A stretch of DNA of 64,000 nucleotides. Origin: Dipetalonema caudispina (Eukaryota; Nematoda; Chromadorea; Rhabditida; Onchocercidae). How positions within the stretch are numbered: position 1 is the first letter of the stretch; every line of letters begins with the position of its first letter. The translations under genes and the position numbers were made by a program. A model generated the notes under the pieces. The model was not told where the DNA came from and made no database searches. It saw only the letters and a program-made list of their open reading frames with translations. Positions 1 to 18,128 of the stretch are shown piece after piece. Location: positions 1 through 64,000 of the forward strand of contig JABVXV010000160.1 of NCBI GenBank assembly GCA_013365325.1, given 5' to 3'.

Positions 1-13
1 TTTTGATGTTTAC

Positions 14-100
14 CTGGTAGATGTTCGGATCGATAACTAATCTGATGAAGACATATTCATCGTCCATAACATATTGAAGTGAATCGATCCAACTTGTTTG
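14..100 (-). CDS. Probable internal exon of an unidentified gene running off the left edge
   Basis: Read on the minus strand, 29 in-frame codons lie between an AAG acceptor (101-102) and a CAG|GTAAAC donor (13-12). The peptide contains SWIDSLQYVMDDEYVFIRL followed by VIDPNIYQ, a well-mixed composition unlike the low-complexity ORFs nearby. A stop lies in frame shortly upstream, so the exon must be entered by splicing. The rest of the gene is to the left of the window, and any 5' exons would lie within 101-12231, where I could not find them. I do not recognise the family. It could be chance, but ORF, donor and acceptor together make an exon the better reading. Confidence 0.45.
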
Positions 101-2792
101 CTTGAAATTGCGATCATTACTGCGCTACCATTATCTCATCATCGATTCCATTATTATTATTATTATTATTATTATTATCATCATCATTGCTATCATTGTC
201 ATCCTTTCTATTAATAACGTATTCCTATATTTATATTATCATTTTTCTAATCGATTCATTTATGTTAATTAAGTCTAATTAATAACTGAATGATATAGTT
301 AGATGACTGATTGGTACCACATGCTTTTTTTTTTTTTATATTTAAATAATCAAGGAATTTATGTATATTCGGTAGTTTTTGCAATATCAATTTGTAAGTA
401 TTATCGATTTATTACTATCGGTAAAATATTTTAATCATTATTTGTCATCATTGCTATTATCATCATCATACTTATTAAATCATCCGTCTTTTTTCTTTTT
501 TTCTCTGTTTGGCACAGAGAGCAAAGAGATCTATCTGCTCAAGCGCAATTAAAATATTGACAATATTGCAAATTATCTGCATAAGGCTTTTTATCCATCA
601 ACAATCATCATTACTAAGCTATTACTAGGCCAATTATATGTCATTAGAATTTTATTATATAGTTAATATTTAGTATCATAGATTAAAACTCCTCAAATAG
701 CCTAGTAAGGCTAATAAAGATTATTAAGTCTAGTAAATTAACCCAGGTATTTATGCTATCTTCAATTAATAGTAGCTGAAGTAAGCTATAATGATTACAT
801 TAGGAAAATTTTCGAAATCCTGAAGTATTGAAGTTTTAAAACAATCGTAATGAAAATGAGTCATTTGCTGGCAAGAATGAATCACTTAATTCTAAAAGCT
901 AAACATGATATTTAATGTTGCTATTGGTTTTGTCAAATAAAATTTTATTATTCAAAAAATGAAATGAAAGATTTTTTGTCTTTTATTAGCAATATATTCA
1001 TTTAATGATTGAAAAATTAGTAAATTGGTCAATCAGTAAGTAAATTTATCTTTTGGATTACATAAAATTGAACAAATTTAAAAAGTTTTTTGAATATTAT
1101 TTTTGACTTGTTGACTTGAAATATATTTGTGAAAGTATTTACCTTTTATTCTTTTTAAATAAAAATTTTCCCTTTTTTATTAAGATCAGTTAATCTTTAC
1201 AAATTTCCCATAGGAATAACCAAAAGCTTAGGAAGAAGAGGCTTCTTAAACTTTCGAAAAACCTCTGAACATATACTAATTTTTTAATCCTCGGTTAGAA
1301 TCGTTTATTCTATTAAAAGAAAAAAAAAATATTTCTATTTTTTAAGATAATTTTTAAAATAAAATTGACAATTTGCATGTATCAATTTAAGATGGAAAAT
1401 TAATTCAACATAATTAATTACTGCTATCTTTTTAGATGAAACCATAAATAAATAATCATACCATCAAATTCTATCCCACTTAGCAGCCATCGAAATAAAT
1501 GTAAAGTAGAAATTCCCATTATATATTGTTTTTCGTACTTTTTCAAGTAATGCTATTCTTGTTTAAAACATTTTCTAGAAAAACTTTTTGGAACTTTATT
1601 TCAAAAAAATATATAAAATATATTTTTGCATTCATTCAACTTTATAACGGATCCAATTATATTTTTTTTTTTTTTTGAGAATTTTATTCATATTTTGCAA
1701 AAAAAAAAAAAAAACACACAGAAATGGTCATTTTTTTTTGATATTATTGTAATATTTAAACTTTCAAAGTTCCAAAACTTTAATCTCATTTGTGCCATGA
1801 TTTTTTTTCTTCGAATTTTTTCATGATTGATGAAAGAGAAGGGTGAAACGGATTTAGAAAAACCTCCGTCTATTTCCTCAAAATTTCAATTTTAAAAACC
1901 TGAAATCATTGTCCTTGAAAAAGAAAATTACTTTAATTGTGATGCAAGACAGGTGCTTTTTTTGGAATCCTAAAATTTTATTGCGCATTAGCTATTTAAG
2001 ATCGAAATTTAAATTGTAAAATTTCTTAATATGTGAAAAAAAAAAGTTTAAATTTTAGAATGCGATAAAATGAGTGTGTCGAATTGTTGTTGGTTTTGTT
2101 TTCATTCAATGATATCAATTCATAAATGTATGGGAAGGAAAATTAATTATTGTTTTCTCATTTCAGCAAAAAATTCGAGTTTTTTCCTTTTTTTTTCTCA
2201 TCCTCAAAGGCAATGAATACATTTATGCGGTACGTACTAATGCTACATTCAATTATATGACGGTGAAAGGTGCAAAATCAGTAATATTTGGGAGTAAATG
2301 GCGCAATTGTTCGAGTCACTTGGTGAATTGGTTAGTTTAATTTGTATGGAAAAGATAGAAACTATAAAATTGGATCATTTGATTTGACAATGTTATCAAA
2401 TGATTGAAGCATTAATTGTGATTTTCATTATTATAACTATCATTAATAGGCACTTATAAATTATCTATTCAATTATTGGATAAGTTATTATTATATTATG
2501 AATTGATTATTGAGATTTAAAATTATTTTTAGTAGCAATGAAAAAATTTGAGAAAATTAAGTGTTGAAATTGGGAACCACATAAAAAATTAAATTATGTA
2601 TATATATGGGAAAGTGGAAAAGAGACATTGAATTTAAAGTTTTTGTTCGTCAAATAGCTTAACCATTAAAATTGTGGTTCGAAAAAAATTGAAACAGAAA
2701 TTTTTAAATATGGAAGTGAAAATTCGTGGAAAAAATTTAACTATCAGATTTGAAAATCAGAAATTTTATAAATAATTTACATTTTCATAAAT

Positions 2793-3133
<341 letters not shown>

Positions 3134-3174
3134 GTGAAAGTCTCAAGTCATAAATAGTTTTTCATGCTGTTTGA

Positions 3175-3330
3175 AATTATAGTTTTCGCAAATGGTTAAA
3201 AACGAGGAGAGAGAAAGGATGGAGAATTTTCTGAAAATTTTCTAAAATTTCGGTTTCAAGGATTTTTGATATAAAAAACGAGGAAATGCATAAAAAAGAA
3301 TTTATTTAACCATTTGCGAAAACTATAATT
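3175..3330. repeat. Foldback element: perfect 26-bp inverted repeat with a loop of about 104 nt
   Basis: The left arm (3175-3200) and right arm (3305-3330) are exact reverse complements; each contains the core TTTTCGCAAATGG or its complement. It lies about 40 bp beyond the (AAT)n array. It resembles a short MITE or solo foldback, but no target-site duplication is obvious and no other copy was seen in the window. Confidence 0.85.
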
Positions 3331-6207
3331 GAAACAAGTTCCATTTTCAGAAAAAGTAATGTAATAGCATACAAATTAATACTTTGAAATGCAATGATTT
3401 GTTTTTTGTTCTTGACTTTTTTCTTTCAAAAAATGTTAAAATGACGTGTCCACTTTCATATTAACAATTTTTACACAAAATATTCGAAAAAAAGGAATGA
3501 TTTTCGGAAAAAAGAAAAACAAAACTTCAAAAAGAAAAAATTTTTTTGAAATTTCGCGAAACGCTGGGAAAAAATATGAATGCAATTTCATGAAACATTT
3601 AAAAATTCCTCTCTCTTGACTTACCCCAAAAAAAAAGAGAGGAAGATGAAGTAGAGGAAAGAATGAACAAACGATTAGAAATTTTTAAGAAAAACAAAAA
3701 TGTTGAATTGTTTAACATTTTTATTAAATATCAGAAATATTTCAGTAATAGAGGGAATGTTAAACTAATATATTTTATTTGCAATGAATTTCGAAACAAA
3801 AAGATATAAATTTCAAACTTTAATATCTTGTCAAAATTTAGACAAAAATCCTAATGCTACATTACAAACAAATGACAAAATTTCAAATCAGTTAACCATT
3901 AAGATTGACTGGATTTTCTGATTTAGTCATTTCATAACAATGTCACTTGTCATTTATGATTATTAATTGATATCCAGAATTATGATTTTCAAAACAATTA
4001 ATTGATATTTTCTTGACTTTGTCCTTATTTCTAAGCATATTCCGCCCAATAGTACTATTTTACACTTTTCCTTCTATTTTTAGTACATTGCCGAAGAATT
4101 AGAATTTGAACTACGTTTTTGAAAAAATTTAAGTTCCACTGAAGAAATGATTAATGTATTTTAATGCTGTGCCAAAGTATTAGTATTTGGGCTATATTTT
4201 GAAAAAATTTAATCTTTAATAGTAAAATGATTAATGTAATCTCATGTATCATTCATCACTTTACATTACTTCTCACATCTTTCATCTGTCATTTTGCATA
4301 ATGAACTTGTTCAATTTTCTTCTTTTGTTATTTCTATTATATGATTAATTTGACAAGAGTTAATTACTAAGAACCTTTCCAAGTTTTTAGCAATATAAAA
4401 CAATTTCTGAACAAATTTATCTAATTTAAAAAAATTGCATATAAAACTTTTTATAATTACACAGGAAAACAGAAAAAAATCAAAACTTGGGAAAACGTTC
4501 TTTCAGCTGTCATTTTAGAAAGCTAATAAAAAACATCATTGAAATAATTAATAAATAAAAAATGAAATAATTTTTAGAAAATAAGTAACAAAATGGTTAA
4601 AACAAAAACTAAATCAATAAATTAACAACGCTGGAAGAGAAAAAAAACATAAAAAGAATTACTTTTATTTTTTCGCATAATAATACTTTTTCTTTTCTAA
4701 TTAGAAAAATGAAAAAATTTTTTTAGAGAAATTTGAGTTTTAGAATTGATTTATTGCTTTCTATATTTACGAACAACTCGTTTTACAAAGTAAATTGATG
4801 GATAACAGCTAATTAATCATAGAAAGAAAAAAAAATTTGTATCATGCAAAAATTTAAAGTAATTTCTTTCTTTTGGATTTTCAAAGACGTAAGGTCAAAA
4901 CATAAAACAAAGTAAAAATTACGTTGCCTTGAAAAAGTTTCAAGCAAAAAATTAAAAAAGGAAAAAATAAGATAAGAGAAAAAAAGAAGTGCATGTATCA
5001 AATTACAAATAATAGTTTCAATCACTGAAAATTTACAGGAATAAAAGAGGAAGAGGAAAAATGAAGTGAGATATATATTCAGCAATTAGTAGTAGGTTAA
5101 TTAATTTAAGGAGAAACAATTAAATTCAGGTTAACAGATGTGCTATTCATTGTAAATTTATTATTTATTATCGATAAATGATTAATTATAATTTCTTCAG
5201 TCTTTATAGTTAAATTAACCGGAACAGTGAAGTAAACTTTAGTTTCTACCTAATGATGACAACTACATTGACTTGCTGTAATTTTAACAACTTTCACATT
5301 TTAAATTTAATTAAACCGGGATTAAAATTTGAACCTTAGAAATCTTCCACCTCATTTTTTTATGTACCAAATATGACACAAATAATTTTGACGATACTAT
5401 TGTAAAGTATTGCAAATTATCAAGTTTTTCATGTATTTAAAAATTTCATCCCGAATTTTTTCCGTCAGGGTGGTTTTTGTAAGTGTGACATTAAAATATA
5501 TTAATTAATATTTGCATATTAAATAAGCATATTTTCCATTATTTTATACCAGTAAATTTTTCATGATTACAGTAGCAATTTCGTTCCTGTTTAAACGATT
5601 AGCAAAAATTAATTTCATATTTCGATATATTAGTAATAAAATGTTGGAAATTAAATTCCTGAGAAATATTGTAAAAGTTCAATAAAAGATACCAAAAATA
5701 TTATTTCTCATCCCACGTAGTTACAACTATTTCACTAAAAACAAAAAAAGAATTTAAAATTTTATAGAATAAAAAGAAAAAATCGGAAGAAAAAAGGTCA
5801 ATGAAAACAATAGGTATTTTATTCATAGGGAAATTGTTAACAACTAATAATTCCTGCAGAATATCAAATTAAAGCTAAATATTAAGTTAAAACTAAATTA
5901 GGTATGGATAATAAATATTGATTGAACTTTTCATTGCTGCTCAAAATGAATAAGTCCTTAAATTTGATCATCTTTGATCTGCTAAGCAATGCTCGAAAAG
6001 TAATGAATTAAATGCTTAAAATTTACAAAAAAAAAAAAAAACAAATATCAATTAAATATCATTGTGAAAAATGATAAAAAAAAAAAAACTAAGCGGAACA
6101 AAGGAAGTAACAAAAAAAGAAGCAAAACGAATAGTTTGTTTAAAGTTTTTAAACAAATAAGAAAATGACAAATATTTTTAAAAAATTTTAGAATGAAAAC
6201 AAAAAAA

Positions 6208-6228
6208 ACACACACACACACACACACA
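6208..6228. repeat. (CA)n microsatellite
   Basis: About ten CA units in intergenic sequence. The minus-strand ORF across it is a low-complexity artefact. Confidence 0.95.
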
Positions 6229-9015
6229 AATGCATGAACACACAATGAGTACTGTATGTAAGCAAATAATACATTATGTATGTTATTGACATTCATAACT
6301 TTTTTTTTTTCTGAAAAATAAAAGTTATGATTTCTTTTTAAATTATATAATATGTAAAAAAAAAGAAGGAAAGAGAGAGAGTGAGAAGAAAGAAAATAAG
6401 AAAAAAATTTACTGAATTAGAACTTACTGAACTTCGTTCATTAGCAAATGAATCACTAAAAATGAATTCAGTAGAAAATTAAAAATATCGTAAACAGAGT
6501 TGTGTAATATTTTCGTTGTATAATATAATGTTTAATTTATGTTTACTCTTTTTCATTCTGCAAATTTTAGGAAAAAATTTGTTTGTTTTTCAACTTCATC
6601 AGTTTTGCTGCCAAAGTTATGAAAATTTCTTCCAACATTTTTAAACGTATTTTATAAGGGTTTCAAAAAAAGAAGTAACTTATTTTTTATGGGAAGGAAA
6701 TATTGTTTATGATAATAGAAAATTTATGCGAGAAATCATTTATAATTCGCTTGTTTCCTTTTTTTTTGAATCGTAAGGAATGTTTTTTGTTCATTTTTGA
6801 AAATTCACGAGGGCAAAAAGTTTTGCTGAAAATCAGTCAAAAGTAAGGTAAAATGTCATAGTATTAGAAGTTTTGTATATTGTAAAAGATGAAAAAACTA
6901 TTTAACTTTGAAATTTTGAAAAAAAATTCATATTAGCAGCCATCCATAACAAAAGATTGGATTCTGCATTAAACCAATTTGAAAATTTCAAATAATTTCA
7001 TTCGATGACATTAAATCATTTAATTTAATCCGCAACCTGCTCAGTTTATTGTTACCATAATTCGATTCAAAATTGTTTGCAGTGAAAAAAATAAAGCAAT
7101 GGTTCAATTGCTCTTTCAACTAAAAAAAAGTTTGAAAATTTAACAATGGCCTATCTTTCCCAAAGATTAGAATATGAATCAAATGTTAAGTAAACTTTCA
7201 TCAACAATACTTTTAATAAATCAAACATACAAGTTATGAGTAATTCTTTGATTGACAATATGTTAATCATTTGTGATAGAAAAAGTTATCATTTTAGAAA
7301 AAATCAATAATTAAAAGAAATATTTAATGATTGCAAAAGAAAGTAAATCGATAGAATATATTATGCTAATTCACTGCCTTTAAAATTCAAGCACAAATCT
7401 TTGTCCTTCCTTCACAATCAATATTTTATGCAAAAAAAAAAAATTGAATTTTACAAAAAATCTCAAATTTATACATACATAACCTGTTGCAGGAAAAAAT
7501 TGAAAAAAAAATTTGGAAACTTAAAGTATATTATTAAAATGTTATTTCATTTGCTGGAAATTCCTTTCATTCCAAGAATTTCGCCAAATTCCGAAACATA
7601 TTGAAAAGATTCAGCAAGTTTTAACGAATAAATTAAGAATCAATTATTTTAAAATGCTTCAATTATAACAATGAAATACTAATTATATTTTATAATTTTA
7701 AGCAAAATTTTTACTTTGCAAGAGCAAAAAAAGTGATGAAAGTAGCGAAAGATTTTTTTGAAAAGAGAAATGGAAAAAAAATTATTGCATAGGCTATAAT
7801 CGTAAAATGAAACATAAATTATTGCTTTTAGAGAAAAAAAAAAAGGAGAGAAAGAACGAAATGTTTGTTAATCCTACTTTGCTGAATGGAATTAATTGTC
7901 ATAAAAACTTTCATATGTGCAAAAAAATTTCTTGAAAAACTAGAAGAAATTTAATTTGTTGAACAATTAATTAATATAATGTTTGCAATATTATCATCTT
8001 CATCATCATTAACAATTTTTATTAACATTATGGTTATCTGCTGCAAGCCATCATTATTACTAACATTTTCACTTTTAATATTTTTTAAAATTATCATCAT
8101 TTCTATAAGAAGTTCATTGTTATCATCGTTTTCAGTCTTATCATTCAATCATTTAATCATCACATTTGCTACTAATCGTTATCATTGACATCATTTTCAA
8201 CACTGTTATTATTATTAATGTTGCATACATTTATCATTCTTGCATTATGCATAAAGTGATAAACGTAAATGATTAATGTAAACTTTTTTAAAGAGGAAAA
8301 AAAGTACTGTTGTTGAATAATTTTTAGTCTGAACGTAGCCTAAAAATGTAATAGAGGCAGAAAAGACGGAAAAAAAAAAGGATAATGAAGTAAAATAACA
8401 AACGAATATCCGAAATAAATTAATCATATCGGTTAGTAGCAATATATTTCAATTCCGGTAAATATTCTTCAACTTCATATATTATAATCTATTAAAATTA
8501 ATTCGAAGACTAATCTTTATATTGTTTGTATTATATAATTTGAGTAAAAAAGGCAAGTGGTAATGATAATAAATTCTTTAAATGTTTTAATAAAAATTGG
8601 AAAAGATATAGGAAGATCGAATTGTTCAAAAAAGATAAGTGAAATTAAGAGATGAAAAAGGATGAAATAAATGGAATGGTATAATAGTTCCTGTTCATAT
8701 TATTATCACCGAGAAATACAAATATTAATTTGATTTATATTACTCATTTTGATTTTTCATCCTATCTAATTTTATTTGAATATTGGATTCATTTCTTTTC
8801 GCATTTATAAAAATTTTTCACGCTATAACTATAATATCAGAAGTACGAAATGTTCATCCTAATAGCATCTATAAACTTTACTATGATTGATTATAAGTTG
8901 AAGTTTAAATTAATTCAACTAAAATATACACTAATATAACCAATAACAATTCTAATATGATTATAAAAATGACAAAAGTAGGAATTCATATTTGATTTAA
9001 TAAAATTTCAAAACT

Positions 9016-9249
9016 TTAAATGTAAAAAAAAAAAAATGAAATAAAAGAGTGAATAATAATATTGATGTCATGGACGAGTACAGCAGAAATAAGAACTGTA
9101 GTGACGATAAAAAGAGGAGTAGAAGAATGAGAAGTTGACACGATAAGCTGTCCTTCTACTGTCACCTTTCCTTCTTCTGTCATCCAATGATAATTGCAAA
9201 TACCATTGAAGACGATCAAAAAAAAAAGAAAAATTTGTTTGTAAAACAT
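9016..9249 (-). CDS. Possible small secreted protein or its first exon (weak)
   Basis: A 77-codon minus-strand ORF starts at a true ATG (9249-9247) with a typical signal peptide: MFYKQIFLFFLIVFNGICN. It is followed by a segment around KVTVEGQLI, which faintly resembles the first strand of nematode transthyretin-like proteins. A possible donor (ATC|GTGTCA) lies directly after that motif. Beyond it the ORF becomes hydrophobic and low in complexity, ending in poly-Phe, so the true product would need splicing to exons I could not find. It could be a chance ORF in AT-rich DNA. Confidence 0.25.
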   Translation of the reverse strand: MFYKQIFLFFLIVFNGICNYHWMTEEGKVTVEGQLIVSTSHSSTPLFIVTTVLISAVLVHDINIIIHSFISFFFFYI

Positions 9250-12231
9250 TTATATTTTGAGAATAGGTGTGTGTGTGTGCATGTGTGTGTATGTGTGTGT
9301 ATGTGTGTGTGCATGTGCATGTGTATGTGCATGTGCATGCATTGTATGTTTACGTATATATATGTGTGTGCATGGATGTGTGTGTGTGTGTGTGTGTGTT
9401 TGAAGCAGAAATTTATTTGCATCGTCTATGGATTAAAGATTGCATTTGAAAAGTAAATGACAAAAATACAATACCGTTATTTATTTATTCATTTAATTTT
9501 TTTTTTTTTTATTTAAAATAAATCAATCGATTATTTCGATATCGATTTTAATGTTAGTGAATTGATGAATCAAACAAACACAAAAAGGAAAAAAAAATAT
9601 TTTGTTCATATTTCTGTCAAAACTCACTTTGTTTTCTTTTTTTCTTTTTTAGTTTTTTGATATTTCACTTAAATACACTTACTTTTTTGATTTCAATTTT
9701 GTTAATATTTTACTTCAAATACGAAATTTCAATTTTGTTAATATTTTACTTTTAATCAAAAGAAAAACAAAAAAAAGGGGAAAAATTTAGGCTGTTGAAT
9801 ATGTTTTAATTTGTGACATTCATTGGTGATGGCTTTTTGAATGTTTGAGCAAAAATCAACTTGAATTATGACTTAATTTACATTTTTCCCGACAAAAATT
9901 TGTATAGTCTGACAAATACGGATTAAATTATGAGGAGATATTTCCGACATCAAATAAAATTTGAAAATAGACACTGTAATTTTTGAATATAAAATAATAA
10001 ATGGCTGTTATTTTTAGTTGCAAATTTTTTTGTTTTCCTAAATTCATTATATTTAAAATGCTAATACACCTCAATACATAGGTTATTTTTCTTGAGTAAA
10101 AATTGAACTAAATTTAAATTCAAACAAATATTAAAAAATTTTGCTCCATGCATAACTTTATATAATTACTTAACAAAAATGTATCATAGAAGACCTATTA
10201 CGTATTGTTTTTTCTAATGTATAGAGAAGATCGAGAAGTAAAATTCATTTAAATTTATTTCGTATTAGTTATACTATTTTATCATGTTTAGTAAAAAATT
10301 TTAAGAAGTGATAAATTTCTTCAAAATATGTAAAATTTTACCTGAAAAAGTCCAAAAAATATTAGTATTAAATATATCCACTAAAAATTTGTTCACTTCC
10401 ATGTATATGAATAATTGTGATAAATGCAGTTATTCATATATGTATATCTGTATTTCGAGAAATCTCTTTCCTTTTTTTCCGTTCCTCTCCCTCTTTCTCT
10501 CTTTATCTCTCTCTCACTCTCTCTACTTCTTTTGTAAATTAAATCTTCTCTTCTGCAATACCCAAGAGAATGCTTCAAATGTAAATGATACTAGTGACGT
10601 TAGCAATTATGATGATAACGATGAGGATGATGATCGAATGCTTGTCATCATCATTATCACTATCATCATTAATGCTGTCTATATTATCACCACAATTCAG
10701 AAATGAAAAAAAAAAAAAAAAAAGAAAAAAGTGAAAGCTAAATAGAAAAAACCTGAAGGGTCAACTAATGAGCATTTCTCTCATTTATAAATTTCAAAAG
10801 GACAGGTCAGGGTAATTGAGAAAAAGATGATTTAAAAAAAAAAAAAAAAATTAAGCAATTTGAAATAAAACCGGAAAATGTCATATATCAGACAACACTA
10901 AAAATAGTGGAACAGTTTTTGGAAATTAATTGAAAAGAATGAAGATAATAATTGAAATATTTTGAAAAAGTTTAAATATGAGACTACTTGATAGTTTGCA
11001 GGAATATGTGAATGAAATTGAAATTTGTAAATGAAACTATGAAAATACTATATTCACCTATCAATAATATTACTTACTTATAGGTAATAACACGGATGGA
11101 AGAAAGAGAAGAATTGATTAGATTAATTCTTCATTAATGATTTTCATCAAAAACAGAATTGTATTCCAAATGACACACGTAATCCCTTCATTTAATTTCA
11201 TAATTTTCTAATAAACTGTCGGTCAAATTTTTTAATCATAAATTTGACTATTGAAACTAGTCAAAGTAATATAATTCACATGATATACATTGTCATGGTG
11301 ATATAAATGACGCATATCATACCGTCAACGTAATCATAAAATAATGAAAACGAATGTGGAAGAAATGTTTCAAAAATATTGAGTCCAAAATGTGATGTAA
11401 AATTCGTATGTTAGTTTTATAAATGTTTAGAAAATGGATTTTTCTTTTCTTGCTATAATTTAAAAATGGATAAGATTTCTTAAAACAGAATTCATTCTTC
11501 GTTTTTCTAACACTAATTAATTAAGTAGTAAAAGTGAAATCAAGCTGGAAAATCGTGTAATTAATTCGTACTATTAATACACAATAATTACTACTGATAT
11601 TATGCATAATTATTGCTATTACTACTATATCATTTCTTAATTACTGTCATCAGCAGAAGTAATAATAGAAATCGATTAAAATTTTTTTGAAACGAAAGAT
11701 GAAATAATTTTCCTCCCACAAAATGAAATAATTTTCCTCCCACCCTTATTTATTCCAATGCTTGTTGTTATTTCCATAATCATCCCATATTTTTATAAAT
11801 ATTTCTAAATCATATAAATAGTCGCAATTATTTTTTCACAATTTGACAACATTTTTTAAAATTTTTAAAAATTTAAAATTCCCTACCTTGGACAAAAATT
11901 TTACCATTACTATTAAAATATGCTAACAGAAAGGATAGCTTCTTATTTATAAAACCAAATAAATTTTAATTATAAGGCAATGGAGGAAGTATTTTCCTTG
12001 ATTTGCGTGTTCAATTCTTTACATCCATTTTAAATTCAATAATAAAACATTTAAATTTTTAGAACAGTCTTAGAAAAATTTTCAAATTGTATATTTTAAA
12101 AACAACGTACACATCTGAAATCAAAAATATCATAATTAAAATATCTAATGCATGTTAAAAAAATAATATTTTGATTTAACACATTAATTAAATGGCGCAA
12201 TGAAAAAGTTGAAAAATAATTCACAATTTAA
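9250..12231. other. Intergenic sequence downstream of the tubulin gene, with short tandem duplications
   Basis: No gene is supported. Three short direct duplications are visible: about 26 bp near 9690-9750, 21 bp at 11699-11719 and 11723-11743, and (just inside the tubulin gene's last intron) 26 bp at 12466-12491 and 12494-12519. The plus-strand ORF at 10308-10706 is CT-rich low-complexity sequence followed by Asp/Asn and Ile runs. Confidence 0.6.
9266..9400. repeat. Degenerate GT/TGCATG microsatellite
   Basis: TGTGTG runs interspersed with TGCATG and TGTATG units over about 135 bp. ORFs on both strands over it are repeats of Cys-Val or His-Thr and are not genes. Confidence 0.95.
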
Positions 12232-16535
<4,304 letters not shown>

Positions 16536-18091
16536 TTGTTTTATTTGCAAAATTTGAATGAAACAAAAGTTCGCAAAAATTGAACTGCAATAATTAGTAG
16601 TAAGATCACAAACATAATCAAGCAATAAACATGTTTGAAATCGCAGATAGCATATTATTTCAATGGTATAATGTAACACAGTGATGAAAAAACACGATGA
16701 TAATAAGATAAAGCTGATACGATGATATGATGTTCATGATGATATCATGCTCATGAAAATGGTAAATTATAATGATGATGATAATTAACATCGCATATGA
16801 TACTTGGTGACAACAATGATCAGTGGAGATTACTTCACTGATGCATTTTGAGATTAATCATATGGTCAACTTTTACATACGTTAAATTTAATCAGTAAAT
16901 GATAGTATCGTAGTTCTCAATTTGAAGTGTCCGGTGAATTTCAATAATTTATGCATATTATTAATTCTTTTTTTTTTGGTGGGGGAGGGATATCATCTCT
17001 TTTTTTGTTTTTCTTTTCTTTTTCAATTATCTTTTTGTTTTCTGCTCGATTAAATCTTTTTAACACATACGAGCTTAACTAATAAGATGAAAAGCTAATA
17101 GCTGATAAGGAAATGTCTGCTATAATTGTTTCATCAAATATGATTATTGATATAGATGAAAAAAAATCGGAATCAAATTCAAAAATTGGATGAAATTTCA
17201 TTGGAAATTATTCGCCATACTTGTCAGAGATCTGGCCAAACTTGTATTTCATCCGTAAAAAATTGAAATAAATATTATGGAAATATTCATGCCTTAATGT
17301 GAATGCTGTAATAGGCAGTACCAGGAAGACGACAATTTTCTTTTTCTTGGCCAATGAACATTTCCGACAATATTCCTCAATTTTATGTACTTTAGCCAAT
17401 CACAAATAGCATAAAATTAGGCTTTGAAGTTCATGAAGGAAAAGGTTGGAAAATGAAAATAAAAATATACTGAGTTATTTGTTCATTATTCTTCATCACT
17501 TTCTTTAATTTTGTAAACTTAAAATGTAAGAGAGATGAAAAATTCAAGAATTCTAATAGGTAATTTATGTGGAATTAGGAAAGAATTTGAAATTTTCTAT
17601 GATAATCTATGGGTATAAAGTTAAGAAGATAAATAAAATGTAATGAAGCTTAATTTTAAAATTCTAACATTGATAAAAAAAGGAAAATAAGCCATAAAAT
17701 AAGATATTGCAAAAAAAAAAACTTTTCTCGTTAATCAGTTTTAATCAAAAGTGGTTTAGTAATAATAGCATTAAATGAAAAGAATGGTTAACAATAATAT
17801 GACATTTTGAGAAAAAAGAATTATTTTCCATAAAAAAACACTTTTGCAATATATTTTTGGTTGAAATAATATTTGATGATTTACTTAATTAATGGATGCA
17901 TATCTTACAAAGATACTTCTTATTGAAATTGGCTAATTAGTTACAAAAAATAAATGAACAAAAGAAAAAAGAGTGAAAAATTGAAAATGTGATATAACCA
18001 TACAATTTTGAATAAATATATCAAAGGCATATCATTTGAAATGAAATTTTTGATGATAAATGCATTTTACTTACCAATGTTCTTATTAATA

Positions 18092-18128
18092 GTAATAATA
18101 ATAATAATAACATTATTATTATTATTAC
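18092..18128. repeat. (AAT)n/(ATT)n perfect palindrome
   Basis: Six AAT units meet six ATT units with almost no loop, so the segment can form a tight hairpin of about 18 bp. Confidence 0.9.

Noticed and set aside
1208..1290. Plus-strand piece after CCCATAG reading ITKSLGRRGFLNFRKTSEH
   Set aside because: It is only 24 codons, with no donor and no neighbouring exon; a minus-strand alternative exists over the same bases.
2200..2235. Mini-exon AG|GCAATGAATACATTTATGCG|GTACGT
   Set aside because: Splice-like signals flank only about 20 bases, and nothing upstream or downstream joins to it.
10308..10706. 132-codon plus-strand ORF
   Set aside because: It is made of a CT-rich tract, a GAT-rich tract and Ile runs, with no splice or family support.
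17208..17399. 63-codon minus-strand ORF (MAKVHKIEEYCRKCSLAKKK...)
   Set aside because: It starts at a true ATG and is of mixed composition, but it has no homolog I recognise, no signal peptide and no flanking exons. Chance is the simpler explanation.
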